Assembly (NCBI GenBank): GCA_026707945.1
Contig: JAPOVV010000115.1
Span: 310,001-374,000, forward strand
DNA: 64,000 nt
Source: Gammaproteobacteria bacterium
GTDB taxonomy: Bacteria > Pseudomonadota > Gammaproteobacteria > Pseudomonadales > Azotimanducaceae
Direction of reading: 5' to 3'
The first letter of the stretch is position 1; each line of letters begins with the position of its first letter. This document shows, one piece after another, positions 1 through 9,065 of this stretch. Made by a program: the position numbers and the translations under genes. Under the pieces are notes generated by a model. The model was given only the letters and a program-made list of their open reading frames with translations. It had not been told where the DNA came from and made no database searches.

Positions 1-166
1 GCATGCGTTAAACCGATGGAGTTGTATTCATTTGGAACGTCCGGACAGTAGGAATTGAGCGAGTTCACGGCACTTCTGACACGTAAAGTGCTAATTGGTT
101 TCGTGTGTATTGAGGGAGAATACTTGGCGTCGTACTCTAAACTGCGCAGCTGGTTGTAGAAGGAGT

Positions 167-2587
167 TCAGTTGGCGAGTCGTTCGTCGAGCGTCCCCGTG
201 AGATCCTCTTCGACGAGTGACCGGTAAGTCGCTGCATCCATTCCTAGCTCTTGGTCAAACACTTCCTGGCTATGTTGTCCAACGCAGGGCGCAGGTCGGA
301 TCGGGGGTGTGCCTAGGGTAGAAAATCGAAACGGTCGTCCTGGCATCCAGTTGCTACCTGATTCAGGATGATGCACCTTTTCGATAAAACCAGCATCTCG
401 AAGCGCTTGGTCAGGTTTGCTGTACAGCTCTATTAGTGGAACGACTCTCGATGCACAAATTCCAGCGTCTCGCAACTGGGTTGCCAGATGCTCTGCATCT
501 TTATTGCACACCCACTCGTTTAGGACTTGGTCGATATCCGCTTCTCTCGCTTTTCGAGATATCTCGTCTCTGAATACTGGGTCCACTAGACGATCGTCCG
601 CCACCAGTCGGACGAGAGCAGACCACATTTCGTCAGTCTCTACTGCGATCGCAATCCAATCGTCCCCTGCCGCCTTGTACATGTTGTGAGGAGCGTGCGC
701 TAGATGCCTATTCCCTCCTGGTGAAGGGATTTCTCCACATGCGTCATATTCGATGACCGCGTCGCCTATGGCCGAAGAGACGGCTTCCATCATGGACAAG
801 TCAACACGTTGTGGTTCACCTGTCCGATCCCGGTGTTGCAGTGCTGCCATGATGGTTGCGACAAGGAAATAACCACTGATCGGATCGGGATACAAACCGC
901 CAGTATTCATCCCGGAGTCGCCGTCGTAACCATGAATCGACGACAAGCCAGCCATGGGTTCAGTCGTCGCGCCGTTCGCGGGATAGTGACTATAAGGACC
1001 GGATTCCCCATACCCAGAGATCGACGCCCAGATCATGCCTGGTTTCACAGCATGGAGTCGCTCGAGTGTGACGCCCCAGCGCGGCAGAACGGTCGGGCGG
1101 AAATTGTCAATGAGCATGTCGAACTTCGGGATTAGCTGCCAAAGGATCTCCTGTCCTTTCGGATGAGTCAAATCGAGGTCGATCTCTCGCTTATGCAAGT
1201 TCACTGAGTTGTAGTGTCCTTGATTATTTGGAACGTGCTGAGTGCGCGTTTCGTCTCGTACGCCCGCAGGAACGACATTGCTAATGCGGCGAAAGGCGTC
1301 GGGGTGTTTTATCGATGCAATTTGCACGACATCTGCACCAAGTAGCGCCAACAGTTCGGTAGCGAACGTACCGGACCACGCTTGGCCGAAACTCAACACG
1401 CGTATTCCGGAGAGAGGACCCTCAGAATACGATCGTGCAGCTTCAGATTGTGGGGATTCCGTTTTAGTGCGACGGACTTCGTCTAGCGAATGCTCCCCGA
1501 GTCTCGGCGCAGGGGTGTGCACCCGCCATGGCGATGGGTGTAACTTGGCTGGCGCGCCGGAAACTCGAACTTTATGACCGGCGATTGCGGTTTCAGCGAA
1601 ATAGTCACGATCCTGCAAGTGTTCGTTTTCTACCAAATCATCAATGTTCTGTACGACACCGATAACGCATCGCAACTCCGCTAGTGCATGAAACACTGGC
1701 CATCGCTGCAATTTTGGCAGGGATTCGGCGAGGCCGTGCACAACATCTCGGAGGTCTTGTGAGTGACGACCGATATCGGAAATGAGTTCCGGTCTTCTAC
1801 CTTGCGCAGGAAGCCCACAAACGTTCATAGCGGCGGTCCAGTTGTGAAAATCGGCCAAACCTAAGTTCATACGGCCGTCTGCTAGGTTCCATAACGGACC
1901 AGGCGACCCACGAGGTCTGCCACCGCCTGGACCACGATTGGCCGATCGCCCGTGATATACGCCAGCAACACCCCAAGGATGAACGGTTAAGGCGTACGCC
2001 TCGAGTTCACTAACGTCGACTCGTTCGGGTCCAGATTGGGAATCACGACATCGGAGCGCAGAAGCGGCAGCAATGTATCCCATGACACCGCCCACGATAC
2101 CGTTTTGATTGCGCGGCATCGCAAGTGGCGGTTCATCTCGAAAACCGTTGATCGATGCCCAACCACAATGAGAGCTGAGCGTCAGGTTATTTCCTTGCCT
2201 TCCCTGCAACGAACCATGCAAGCCATAGGCTGTGATGCAGAGATGTACCGCGTCATCTGGAAGTGCAGTCTCAATATCGGCGATATAGTCGAGGTCAAAC
2301 GATGTCGTGACGACAAGCTCGGCAGTGGAAATTAGCTCATTCCGTTCGACATCACTCGTAACAACGAAGGACCGCTTGTTCCAATTAACAAAAGCGTGGA
2401 TGACGCTACTTTCGGTTCGTTCGGATGAATCGGAGAATGGGGGTTCGCTTCGACATGGGTGGCCTTCTGGTGGCTCGGCGAGAATGACATCCGCTCCGAA
2501 GTCTCCGAACAAACGCGCCGCAAATGCACCCGAAACCCTTGTCGATAAATCGACGACACGTAATCCTTCGAACGGTTTTGTTTGCAT
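167..2587 (-). CDS. Fused double-domain CaiB/BaiF CoA-transferase
   Basis: Predicted family III CoA-transferase (CaiB/BaiF, Pfam CoA_transf_3), which moves CoA between carboxylic acids in the cytoplasm. The 806-residue product holds two tandem copies of a roughly 380-residue domain. Copy 1 begins near residue 5 (FEGLRVVDLSTRVSG) and copy 2 near residue 392 (LSGIRVLSFGQAWSG). Each copy has a match to the segment that carries the family's nucleophilic Asp (VDVSELEA and VDLSMMEA). Most family members are single-domain proteins that form interlocked dimers, so this looks like a fused pseudo-dimer. The ATG at 2587 is preferred; a TTG lies three codons upstream. The substrate cannot be told and no dedicated CoA-ester pathway gene is adjacent. 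Family assignment is firm, specificity is unknown. Confidence 0.88.
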   Translation of the reverse strand: MQTKPFEGLRVVDLSTRVSGAFAARLFGDFGADVILAEPPEGHPCRSEPPFSDSSERTESSVIHAFVNWNKRSFVVTSDVERNELISTAELVVTTSFDLDYIADIETALPDDAVHLCITAYGLHGSLQGRQGNNLTLSSHCGWASINGFRDEPPLAMPRNQNGIVGGVMGYIAAASALRCRDSQSGPERVDVSELEAYALTVHPWGVAGVYHGRSANRGPGGGRPRGSPGPLWNLADGRMNLGLADFHNWTAAMNVCGLPAQGRRPELISDIGRHSQDLRDVVHGLAESLPKLQRWPVFHALAELRCVIGVVQNIDDLVENEHLQDRDYFAETAIAGHKVRVSGAPAKLHPSPWRVHTPAPRLGEHSLDEVRRTKTESPQSEAARSYSEGPLSGIRVLSFGQAWSGTFATELLALLGADVVQIASIKHPDAFRRISNVVPAGVRDETRTQHVPNNQGHYNSVNLHKREIDLDLTHPKGQEILWQLIPKFDMLIDNFRPTVLPRWGVTLERLHAVKPGMIWASISGYGESGPYSHYPANGATTEPMAGLSSIHGYDGDSGMNTGGLYPDPISGYFLVATIMAALQHRDRTGEPQRVDLSMMEAVSSAIGDAVIEYDACGEIPSPGGNRHLAHAPHNMYKAAGDDWIAIAVETDEMWSALVRLVADDRLVDPVFRDEISRKAREADIDQVLNEWVCNKDAEHLATQLRDAGICASRVVPLIELYSKPDQALRDAGFIEKVHHPESGSNWMPGRPFRFSTLGTPPIRPAPCVGQHSQEVFDQELGMDAATYRSLVEEDLTGTLDERLAN

Positions 2588-2653
2588 ATGAGGCAACTAG
2601 CTTGTGGATACCGAAGTCCGATTGATTATCGCACGCGCTTTTTTACTCATGTA

Positions 2654-3919
2654 TCAAGTTGAAGTCTCTCGTGCGGAAGAGAGCGCGGCTCCAATTCGTG
2701 CATGCGACGCTTTTGCAACACCACAGTCGCGTGCAAATCGATCCCATTCAGCAACAACTGTAGTAGTATGTTCGATTACTCGAGCGGATTCGACTTTCGT
2801 CAAATCTGCGCTCTTTCCGAGAGCCAAGAGATGCTCGTGAGGAATTTGCCGACCTCGTCCGAACACGGAGGTCGAGTGTTCTCCACCCGGTCCAGGCGAA
2901 AAAGTGAGGTCGTATGCGGGTGCGAGCTTCCATTCACCGCTACGCCCCATTAGAAAGGTGAACTGACGAGCGTGATCGTCTCGATTGTGTGCGAGGACAT
3001 TGAAAACCGCGAGCTTAAACATAGCCAAGACTTCCCGTCGATCATGCGTAACCGCTCGTGTAAGAGCAATTAAGTCGCGGTAGTCGAGTGATGGCAGTCG
3101 AAAATCGGCATAGAGCAAGCCGCTCGCGGAATGGGCGTGTAATCGCTGGGTTCCAATTCGATCGAATCGATGCGAGACGAAGTAACTCTTACCTTCGTTG
3201 TCTGTAATTAGTCGAGTAACAGGTACGCGAACACCAGCAGCACGCGCCATGTCGGCATAGGCTTTTTCAATGTTGGCAGCATCGATTGGATCGTCTACAC
3301 CTCGAAATTTCACGAGGCAGTGTTGGTATTTTTCGTCAACGATGGTCGGTCCATAGACCGCGCCGTCTTCAGCATCAATAGCCACCATAGCTTTGGGTCG
3401 AGCGCCTCCAGGAGATCCGCCAAGTTGTCCAAGTTCGGCGATGACATCAGTCGCCTTTCCTTCCAACACATCACGTGCATCGCTAGCTAGGACGTTTAGG
3501 TCTATTGCGGTCTTACTCTCCGTCCAAACGTTCATCGCTGGCTCGTAGCTTAGAGCGCCAATTCCTCGATCGCCGACCCACGCGAGCCGGTCGAGGGGTG
3601 TCAAAGATGCGGGATCAATTCCAAGCTCGCGGGCGCGGCGGTCCACAAGTAATCTACCCCAACTGTCAGGAAGGCTGTCATGAAACACGCCGAGCAGACC
3701 TTCGAATACGCCAACGTCATGGGGGCGTATCGTCGTGGTGCCAGCCGGAATTCGATGATGTACGGGCGAAATTTCCAAACCTGCTGATCGAAAATCATCG
3801 GCGTACTCGAAATGAGCCACCCTGTTGATGTAACCGAGTCGACCAACTGTCTGAACGTCGTTTTCACTCCACCGCAGAGTTACATTGAGTAACTCACTCC
3901 GCGGGACCGATTCAGTCAA
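2654..3919 (-). CDS. hipA: HipA-like serine/threonine kinase toxin
   Basis: 421-residue HipA-family kinase. E. coli HipA phosphorylates glutamyl-tRNA synthetase, stalling translation and promoting persistence; the target here is unknown. Visible parts are the N-terminal subdomain (residues 15-130), a glycine-rich loop GGSPGGARPK (167-176) whose Ser matches the autophosphorylated Ser region of HipA, the catalytic loop HNRDDHAR (311-318), and the metal-binding APAYDL (333-338). All key kinase elements look intact. It starts four bases inside the end of the upstream HTH gene, so the two are translationally coupled as in a toxin-antitoxin operon. It could also be a regulatory kinase without toxicity. 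Confidence 0.88.
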   Translation of the reverse strand: MTESVPRSELLNVTLRWSENDVQTVGRLGYINRVAHFEYADDFRSAGLEISPVHHRIPAGTTTIRPHDVGVFEGLLGVFHDSLPDSWGRLLVDRRARELGIDPASLTPLDRLAWVGDRGIGALSYEPAMNVWTESKTAIDLNVLASDARDVLEGKATDVIAELGQLGGSPGGARPKAMVAIDAEDGAVYGPTIVDEKYQHCLVKFRGVDDPIDAANIEKAYADMARAAGVRVPVTRLITDNEGKSYFVSHRFDRIGTQRLHAHSASGLLYADFRLPSLDYRDLIALTRAVTHDRREVLAMFKLAVFNVLAHNRDDHARQFTFLMGRSGEWKLAPAYDLTFSPGPGGEHSTSVFGRGRQIPHEHLLALGKSADLTKVESARVIEHTTTVVAEWDRFARDCGVAKASHARIGAALSSARETST

Positions 3920-4221
3920 GCTAGTCGGCCGCGCTTGCGTACTTTTGGCTTCGACATCAGCTGGTCTAGCGTTGCGTCTTGCTCATTGGATTCCAGCAAC
4001 CTTTCAAGGCCGGCGTGTTCGTCGAGTGTGACGAGTAGGCGTACGAATGAAATTAAGGAGATTGATCCCGTTCGTTCAAACTTTTTAAGCGTACCCAACG
4101 GCACTCCTGAGCGTGCAGCAAGGCCAGTTTGAGTCAGGTTTCGTGCAAGTCGACAGCGTTTCAGACGATCTGCTAGATCCTCCGTCACTTCCGGAGCGGA
4201 TAAAATAGTGTATAGATGCAT
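3916..4221 (-). CDS. hipB: HipB-like XRE-family HTH antitoxin
   Basis: 101-residue DNA-binding protein with a Cro/C1-type helix-turn-helix at about residues 17-70; its recognition region reads TQTGLAARSGVPLGTLKKFE. Its position directly upstream of hipA with a 4-bp overlap identifies it as the probable antitoxin and autorepressor. The C-terminus is basic (KPKVRKRGRLA). A perfect 6-bp inverted repeat overlaps its own start codon at 4212-4227, which fits autoregulation. Family assignment is clear; the pairing with HipA is inferred from arrangement. Confidence 0.85.
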   Translation of the reverse strand: MHLYTILSAPEVTEDLADRLKRCRLARNLTQTGLAARSGVPLGTLKKFERTGSISLISFVRLLVTLDEHAGLERLLESNEQDATLDQLMSKPKVRKRGRLA

Positions 4222-4227
4222 ATCTAT
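4212..4227. promoter_or_regulatory. Palindrome over the hipB start codon, candidate autoregulatory operator
   Basis: ATAGAT-GCAT-ATCTAT is a perfect 16-bp palindrome. It overlaps the minus-strand ATG (4221-4219) of hipB and is followed upstream by very AT-rich DNA (4228-4265) that could hold the promoter. Repressors of the HipB type bind palindromes at their own operon. No second copy was located by eye. Confidence 0.45.
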
Positions 4228-4383
4228 TAATGACCCGTATATTATTTAAGGGATATTTTAATAGTCTTTAGAGAGTACTGCTGCTAGTCGTTTTAGATCT
4301 GTATGCCCCTAATGCGATTCATGGCGCTGTTGCGCGTGCTTACATCACAGATCATCAAGGATTGAGGAAGTTCTGTGGGAGCG

Positions 4384-5136
4384 CTAAACACCGAGTATGT
4401 AGGCAACTTGAAGGCATGCCAATGCGTTGACGAATGCGTGCATAAAGAGAGGCACGACAAGTGTTCGACTACGGTGTCGAGCGATACCAAGAAGAATACC
4501 TAGCACGAAAACCTGTGCTACGTCGAACGCGCCATACTGTGTGTGGATTACTGTCCATAGTATGGTGGTGAGGAGGATCGTTCCAGTCGCGCCTAGTCTG
4601 GATTGAAACCAGCCTGTAAACAGAAACCCGCGAAAAAACGACTCCTCGAATAACGGCGCCGCAATCACGATAGCAAGTACGAGGAGAGGAACGTTGGTAG
4701 ATGCGCCGTACACGTCCCTCCACCAATCGGGTACCGCAGGTTGATTTAACAACCAGCCGACCACGCCTAGCAACACGACAGTTGCAAGCGTAACACCCAA
4801 CCAGTAAAACACTCCCTTCGCAGCTGGACGATGTATCGCGAGATATTCAGCTAATGACACACCCTTCCGCAACGCGATAATGAGGAGAATCAGTAAGGTT
4901 CCGCCTAGCGCGGATACGAGCGTAGACGCCACCACGAAATCTGGATTTCGCTCCAGCGTTTCCAGCGATTCAGCTGATGCAACCTCACCACTACTATCAA
5001 TAACGAAGGGAATCGTTGCGATCGTTGACAAAAGTAGATAAGCAAGAAAGACAACAAACCCCAATCCGGCCGTCGCCCAAACTCCTATGGGTTTCCAACT
5101 CACTAGATTGTCCGTTGGCGGTTCAGATTCGGCCAC
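4384..5136 (-). CDS. CPBP-family intramembrane metalloprotease
   Basis: 250-residue polytopic membrane protein of the CPBP/ABI (CAAX-protease-like, glutamic-type) family. The conserved motifs are FEESFFRGF (Glu164, Glu165, Arg169), a His in TVIHTQYG (His198) and a His in FMHAFVN (His233), which together form the intramembrane active site. About seven hydrophobic segments are visible (near 20-44, 68-90, 108-130, 148-163, 183-200, 205-220, 225-247). Members in bacteria are linked to bacteriocin self-immunity or membrane protein processing. No bacteriocin gene is nearby, so its substrate is unknown. Confidence 0.82.
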   Translation of the reverse strand: MAESEPPTDNLVSWKPIGVWATAGLGFVVFLAYLLLSTIATIPFVIDSSGEVASAESLETLERNPDFVVASTLVSALGGTLLILLIIALRKGVSLAEYLAIHRPAAKGVFYWLGVTLATVVLLGVVGWLLNQPAVPDWWRDVYGASTNVPLLVLAIVIAAPLFEESFFRGFLFTGWFQSRLGATGTILLTTILWTVIHTQYGAFDVAQVFVLGILLGIARHRSRTLVVPLFMHAFVNALACLQVAYILGV

Positions 5137-5368
5137 TTAGCTACTCTATTTACAGATCAAACGTTTTAGGCAATCCGTCACGTGGTTTTCAACAAACACA
5201 TCGCGGTCAATGCGATTGGGAGGATTGACCCACATTATCTGGAAATACAGAACGAGCATGCGGCTTCCGCGTGTCCGCTAGGTGAGGATTTCGTTACGTG
5301 GCTTACCAGAGCACTGATCGCAATCGCTAAACTTTCCATGCTAGAAAGTAGCCCTAAATGAGGAACCC

Positions 5369-5713
5369 ATGAGCGAAACGAGTGTCGAAGACACGATCCG
5401 CGGTCAAATCAACGACAACCCTATTCTTCTGTATATGAAGGGATCCCCGTCTGCTCCACAATGTGGTTTTTCGTTGCGAACAGTACAGTGCCTTATCGAC
5501 TGTGGTCAACGCTTCGCTTACGTGGATGTACTAAGTAATCCCGACATACGGGCGACATTACCGCAAATAGCTGACTGGCCGACCTTCCCGCAGCTGTACG
5601 TCGAGGGCGAGCTCGTTGGTGGTTGTGATATCGTCTCAGAAATGCATGAGAACGGCGAACTCAAGCCGTTGCTTGAAGACGCGACATCAAAAGCTCAGGC
5701 GTCGACCGAGTAG
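5369..5713 (+). CDS. grxD: Monothiol glutaredoxin (Grx4 type)
   Basis: 114-residue CGFS-type monothiol glutaredoxin, which carries or inserts [2Fe-2S] clusters using glutathione as ligand, often with BolA. The active site CGFS is at residues 32-35, preceded by the conserved Lys in YMKGSP (Lys24). The WPTFPQLYV and GGCDIV segments form the glutathione-binding surface. It converges with rnt, and the two coding regions overlap by 19 bp at their 3' ends. Confidence 0.95.
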   Translation: MSETSVEDTIRGQINDNPILLYMKGSPSAPQCGFSLRTVQCLIDCGQRFAYVDVLSNPDIRATLPQIADWPTFPQLYVEGELVGGCDIVSEMHENGELKPLLEDATSKAQASTE

Positions 5714-6333
5714 TTCGACCGGTTCACAATCTCGCAAAACACCCTTGCGGTGATTTCTGCGTCGTAGCTCGCTGAGTGAGCGGCGTCAGGGTCAAAATCC
5801 ATCCCAATACGCTTCGCGGCTTCGTGCAAGACCGTATGGCCGAGCGCGACCGCACTGAGCGACGCCGTATCGAGTACCGTGAACGGGTGAAATGGATTGC
5901 GACCCACTTTATTGCGTGCTGCGGCTTCGAAGATGAAACGATGGTCAAAGTGAGCGTTGTGACCGGTTAATACTGCTCGCTTGCAGTCCGCGTCTTTTAC
6001 CGCTTTCCGAATGAAGCGAAAACTCTCTCGTAACGCGGTTTCCTCGTCAACACTTCCACGGTCCGAGTCTGCAGGGTCAATATGAGTTAGCTCGATGGAC
6101 TTTTCTGTCACGGAGGTAGCTGGGTGCGGCTCGATATTCCATGTGTGGATCGCATCGGGCGACAATCGATCATTCTCCCACTTTAAGAGTACGACGGCCA
6201 GTTCAAGCAATGCGTGCTGAACCGGATCAACGCCACCTGTTTCCACATCAACAACGACCGGAAGAAAAGCGCGGAATCGATCGTTTAAGTTCAAAGTACG
6301 AACTGTTCGTGAGAGAAAGCGTGCGTTAGACAA
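5695..6333 (-). CDS. rnt: Ribonuclease T
   Basis: 212-residue DEDDh 3'-5' exoribonuclease that trims tRNA and other stable RNA 3' ends, including end turnover of tRNA CCA. Motifs: VDVETGG (Exo I, Asp and Glu), HNAHFDH (Exo II), and HSASYDAE (Exo III with the catalytic His and Asp). NPFHPF is typical of RNase T. The only plausible start is a TTG at 6333; no ATG precedes the conserved DRFRAFLPVVVDVE block. The 3' end overlaps convergent grxD by 19 bp. Confidence 0.95.
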   Translation of the reverse strand: MSNARFLSRTVRTLNLNDRFRAFLPVVVDVETGGVDPVQHALLELAVVLLKWENDRLSPDAIHTWNIEPHPATSVTEKSIELTHIDPADSDRGSVDEETALRESFRFIRKAVKDADCKRAVLTGHNAHFDHRFIFEAAARNKVGRNPFHPFTVLDTASLSAVALGHTVLHEAAKRIGMDFDPDAAHSASYDAEITARVFCEIVNRSNYSVDA

Positions 6334-6471
6334 CCAACAAATTGTCTGTTGAATTTGTCTAGGTGCTTAGAAGGTCTGTCAAGCAGGTTGCTGTAGTCGC
6401 ACACACTGTAGAAGCATACATAGATTTGTGCTTACTTGAACGCTAAGTGAGCTTGACGGAAATCCAAAGCG

Positions 6472-6483
6472 TGATCGCGATCA
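6472..6483. promoter_or_regulatory. 12-bp perfect palindrome upstream of argG
   Basis: TGATCGCGATCA lies 28 nt before the argG start, inside the 178-bp divergent rnt/argG region. It contains two GATC sites. It is not an ArgR box (which is AT-rich), so a regulatory role is only possible. Confidence 0.2.
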
Positions 6484-6511
6484 ATTCGATAATTGGTTCT
6501 TCGCAGTACAA

Positions 6512-7756
6512 ATGCCATTCATGGAAAAGGTAGTTCTCGCCTATTCAGGCGGTTTGGACACGTCGGTGATTTGCCGCTGGCTACAGGAAGAGCGGCAACT
6601 TGAGGTCATTACGTTTACGGCTGATATCGGTCAAGGAGAAGAGCTTGAACCGGCTCGAACAAAAGCCGAAGCGATGGGTGTGTCCGAGATCCATATTGAA
6701 GACCTTCAGGAGGACTTTGTACGCGACTACGTGTTTCCCATGTTTCGAGCGAATACCGTATATGAAGGAGAATACCTACTCGGTACGAGTATCGCACGCC
6801 CGTTAATCGCTAAGCGCTTGGTTGAGATCGCGAAGGTGAGCGGCGCATCAGCGATAGCTCATGGTGCGACCGGAAAAGGCAATGACCAAGTCCGGTTTGA
6901 GTTAGGTGCGATGGCATTAGCGCCTGAAATTGAAGTGATTGCTCCTCACCGTGAATGGGATTTAACCACTCGGGTCTCGATGATGGCGTACTGCGAGAAA
7001 CACCAGATTCCTGTTGAGTTCACTCGTGGCTTTGAATCTCCGTATTCGATGGACGCCAATCTCCTGCACATCTCTTACGAAGGAGGTGAGCTGGAAGATC
7101 CGGGCGTCGAACCTTCTGAATCCATGTGGCGAAGGACCGCATCCGTAGTTGATGCACCAAACGATCCTGAGTACGTCGAAATTGACTTCACGTGTGGCGA
7201 CCCGGATGAGTTGAATGGCGAGAAACTAACGCCAGCACAGATGCTCACTCGCTTGAATGAATTAGGTGGGGTTCACGGTATCGGGCGGCTCGACATGGTC
7301 GAGAATCGCTTCGTCGGTATGAAATCGCGTGGTTGCTATGAAACACCTGGGGGAACGATTCTCTTGGCTGCACATCGAGCAATGGAATCCATAACACTCG
7401 ATCGCGAGGTAACCCATCTTCGGGATGAACTAATGCCCAAGTACGCGAAAATCATTTATAACGGGTATTGGTGGTCACCTGAGCGACTCGCATTGCAAAC
7501 GTTCATTGATGAAACCCAGAAACCTGTCAGCGGACGGGTGCGAATGAAGCTTCATAAAGGTACGGTTACCACCGTTGGCCGTTGGTCAGAACTCACCAGT
7601 TTGTATGACGAGGCTACTGTAACGTTTGAAGAGGACGAAGGTGCTTATAACCAAGCTGACGCAACTGGATTTATCAAACTAAACGCGCTACGTTTAAAAA
7701 CCGCTGCACGTAAAGGTCGAAGTAACGAAACCGGTGCCGTTGCATGGCCTAAATAG
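6512..7756 (+). CDS. argG: Argininosuccinate synthase
   Basis: 414-residue ATP-dependent ligase that joins citrulline and aspartate, the penultimate step of arginine synthesis. The N-type ATP pyrophosphatase loop AYSGGLDTS is at residues 10-18; [13 protein letters not shown] and the SPYSMDANL segment are family signatures. Length matches the type I (about 400-residue) enzyme. ATG 6512 is used here; an in-frame ATG at 6521 is equally possible, as neither has a clear Shine-Dalgarno. argJ, another arginine gene, lies 36 kb away in this window. Confidence 0.96.
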   Translation: MPFMEKVVLAYSGGLDTSVICRWLQEERQLEVITFTADIGQGEELEPARTKAEAMGVSEIHIEDLQEDFVRDYVFPMFRANTVYEGEYLLGTSIARPLIAKRLVEIAKVSGASAIAHGATGKGNDQVRFELGAMALAPEIEVIAPHREWDLTTRVSMMAYCEKHQIPVEFTRGFESPYSMDANLLHISYEGGELEDPGVEPSESMWRRTASVVDAPNDPEYVEIDFTCGDPDELNGEKLTPAQMLTRLNELGGVHGIGRLDMVENRFVGMKSRGCYETPGGTILLAAHRAMESITLDREVTHLRDELMPKYAKIIYNGYWWSPERLALQTFIDETQKPVSGRVRMKLHKGTVTTVGRWSELTSLYDEATVTFEEDEGAYNQADATGFIKLNALRLKTAARKGRSNETGAVAWPK

Positions 7757-7802
7757 GCAGTGGAACTCTCTCGACCTAAGATCAAGCACTAAATGAAATG
7801 TT

Positions 7803-8444
7803 TCAATCGACGTCTTGATTTTTACGTTTGTATTCACACAAATCGTTGATGACACAGCGGCCACAAAGGGGTCGACGTGCTTTACACACATATCGTCCGT
7901 GCAAGATTAGCCAATGGTGAGCGCCTTGCTGGAATTCCTCGGGTACGAGACGCACTAGCCGATCTTCGACTTCCCGAGGGGTCTTGCCGTGTGCAATGTT
8001 CGTGCGATTCCCGACGCGGAAGATGTGAGTGTCGACGGCAATCGTGGGCATTCCAAAGGCCGTATTGAGCACGACATTCGCAGTTTTACGCCCTACGCCT
8101 GGTAACGTCTCGAGTTGCTCCCTGTCTCGTGGAATCTCACCGTTGAATTGTTCAATCAGGATACGACTTGTCGCGATGATGTTCTTGGCCTTGCCTCGAA
8201 AAAGACCAATAGTTCGGATGTAATCCTGTAGTTTGTTTTCACCTAGTTCCAGCATCGTGTCCGGTGTGTTAGCGACTTTGAAGAGTTCTGCGGTCGCAGC
8301 ATTTACCGAGACATCCGTTGCTTGCGCGGACAGAATCACGGAAACGAGCAGTTCGAACGGCGTACCAAAATCAAGTTCGGTGGTTGGTTCCGGATCGGCC
8401 GCACGAAGTCGTTCGAAAATCGCCGTCCGTTTCGTTCGATTCAA
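7803..8444 (-). CDS. nth: Endonuclease III
   Basis: 213-residue base-excision-repair glycosylase/AP lyase acting on oxidised pyrimidines. The helix-hairpin-helix motif LPGVGRKTANVVL carries the catalytic Lys, and IAVDTHIFRV the catalytic Asp. The C-terminal [4Fe-4S] loop is C-X6-C-X2-C-X5-C (from CKARRPLCGRC). The start is TTG at 8444, overlapping the stop of rnfE as TTGA. It is the last gene of the rnf operon, as in many gammaproteobacteria. Confidence 0.96.
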   Translation of the reverse strand: MNRTKRTAIFERLRAADPEPTTELDFGTPFELLVSVILSAQATDVSVNAATAELFKVANTPDTMLELGENKLQDYIRTIGLFRGKAKNIIATSRILIEQFNGEIPRDREQLETLPGVGRKTANVVLNTAFGMPTIAVDTHIFRVGNRTNIAHGKTPREVEDRLVRLVPEEFQQGAHHWLILHGRYVCKARRPLCGRCVINDLCEYKRKNQDVD

Positions 8445-9031
8445 CGTGCGTCCATTTGAGGCTCTGTATCGGATTTGGCAATGGCTTCGACTCGACGATC
8501 CACAAACTGATAACCCGCAAGTAGTAAACCAAAGATTAGGAACGCGCCGGTCGGATCCAGTGCGAGCGGCAAAGCGGGGGCGGTCAACTCCCGAACCGCA
8601 CCGAAACCGATTAAAACGATGGCGAATCCAATACTCGTTGTCACTGCGTCGAGTAAAGCGACAGTGAATCTTTCTTTACTCGCAACCTGATTAATTCGTC
8701 CAAGGATCATGCAGTTCGTAACGATGATCTGCATGAACAATGCGATTTGCATATAGAGTGTGAACGCGAACGCTTCCATGATCAGCACCGCGACTGTCGT
8801 AAACGTTGCGATGACGAGTACGAACATGGGCAGTCGCACAACATCAGGAATGAAGCGTCTTAGCAGTGAAATCAATGCGGCTGAACCTATAAGCACAAAA
8901 GCGCTTGCGATTGCTAATCCACTGGCGTTGGCGACAGAATTACTCACTGCTAGTAACGGGCAGAGTCCGAGCAGCTGTACCGCAGCGACATTCTGCGACC
9001 AGAGATTTCGTTTTAGGACTTGCTTCAGCAC
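8441..9031 (-). CDS. rnfE: Rnf/Rsx electron transport complex subunit E
   Basis: 196-residue integral membrane subunit of the Rnf/Rsx complex, homologous to RnfA. The complex couples NADH-ferredoxin electron transfer to Na+ or H+ movement, or reduces SoxR. The N-terminus has the family block LWSQNVAAVQLLGLCPLLAVSNS; about six hydrophobic helices follow, with a conserved NCMILGR segment. It is shorter than E. coli RsxE (about 230 residues). Start is GTG. It is separated from rnfG by a three-gene insert but keeps its link to nth. Confidence 0.93.
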   Translation of the reverse strand: MLKQVLKRNLWSQNVAAVQLLGLCPLLAVSNSVANASGLAIASAFVLIGSAALISLLRRFIPDVVRLPMFVLVIATFTTVAVLIMEAFAFTLYMQIALFMQIIVTNCMILGRINQVASKERFTVALLDAVTTSIGFAIVLIGFGAVRELTAPALPLALDPTGAFLIFGLLLAGYQFVDRRVEAIAKSDTEPQMDAR

Positions 9032-9065
9032 GTGTTTGCGCAGATCGTTCGTGGATGTTGTTTGT

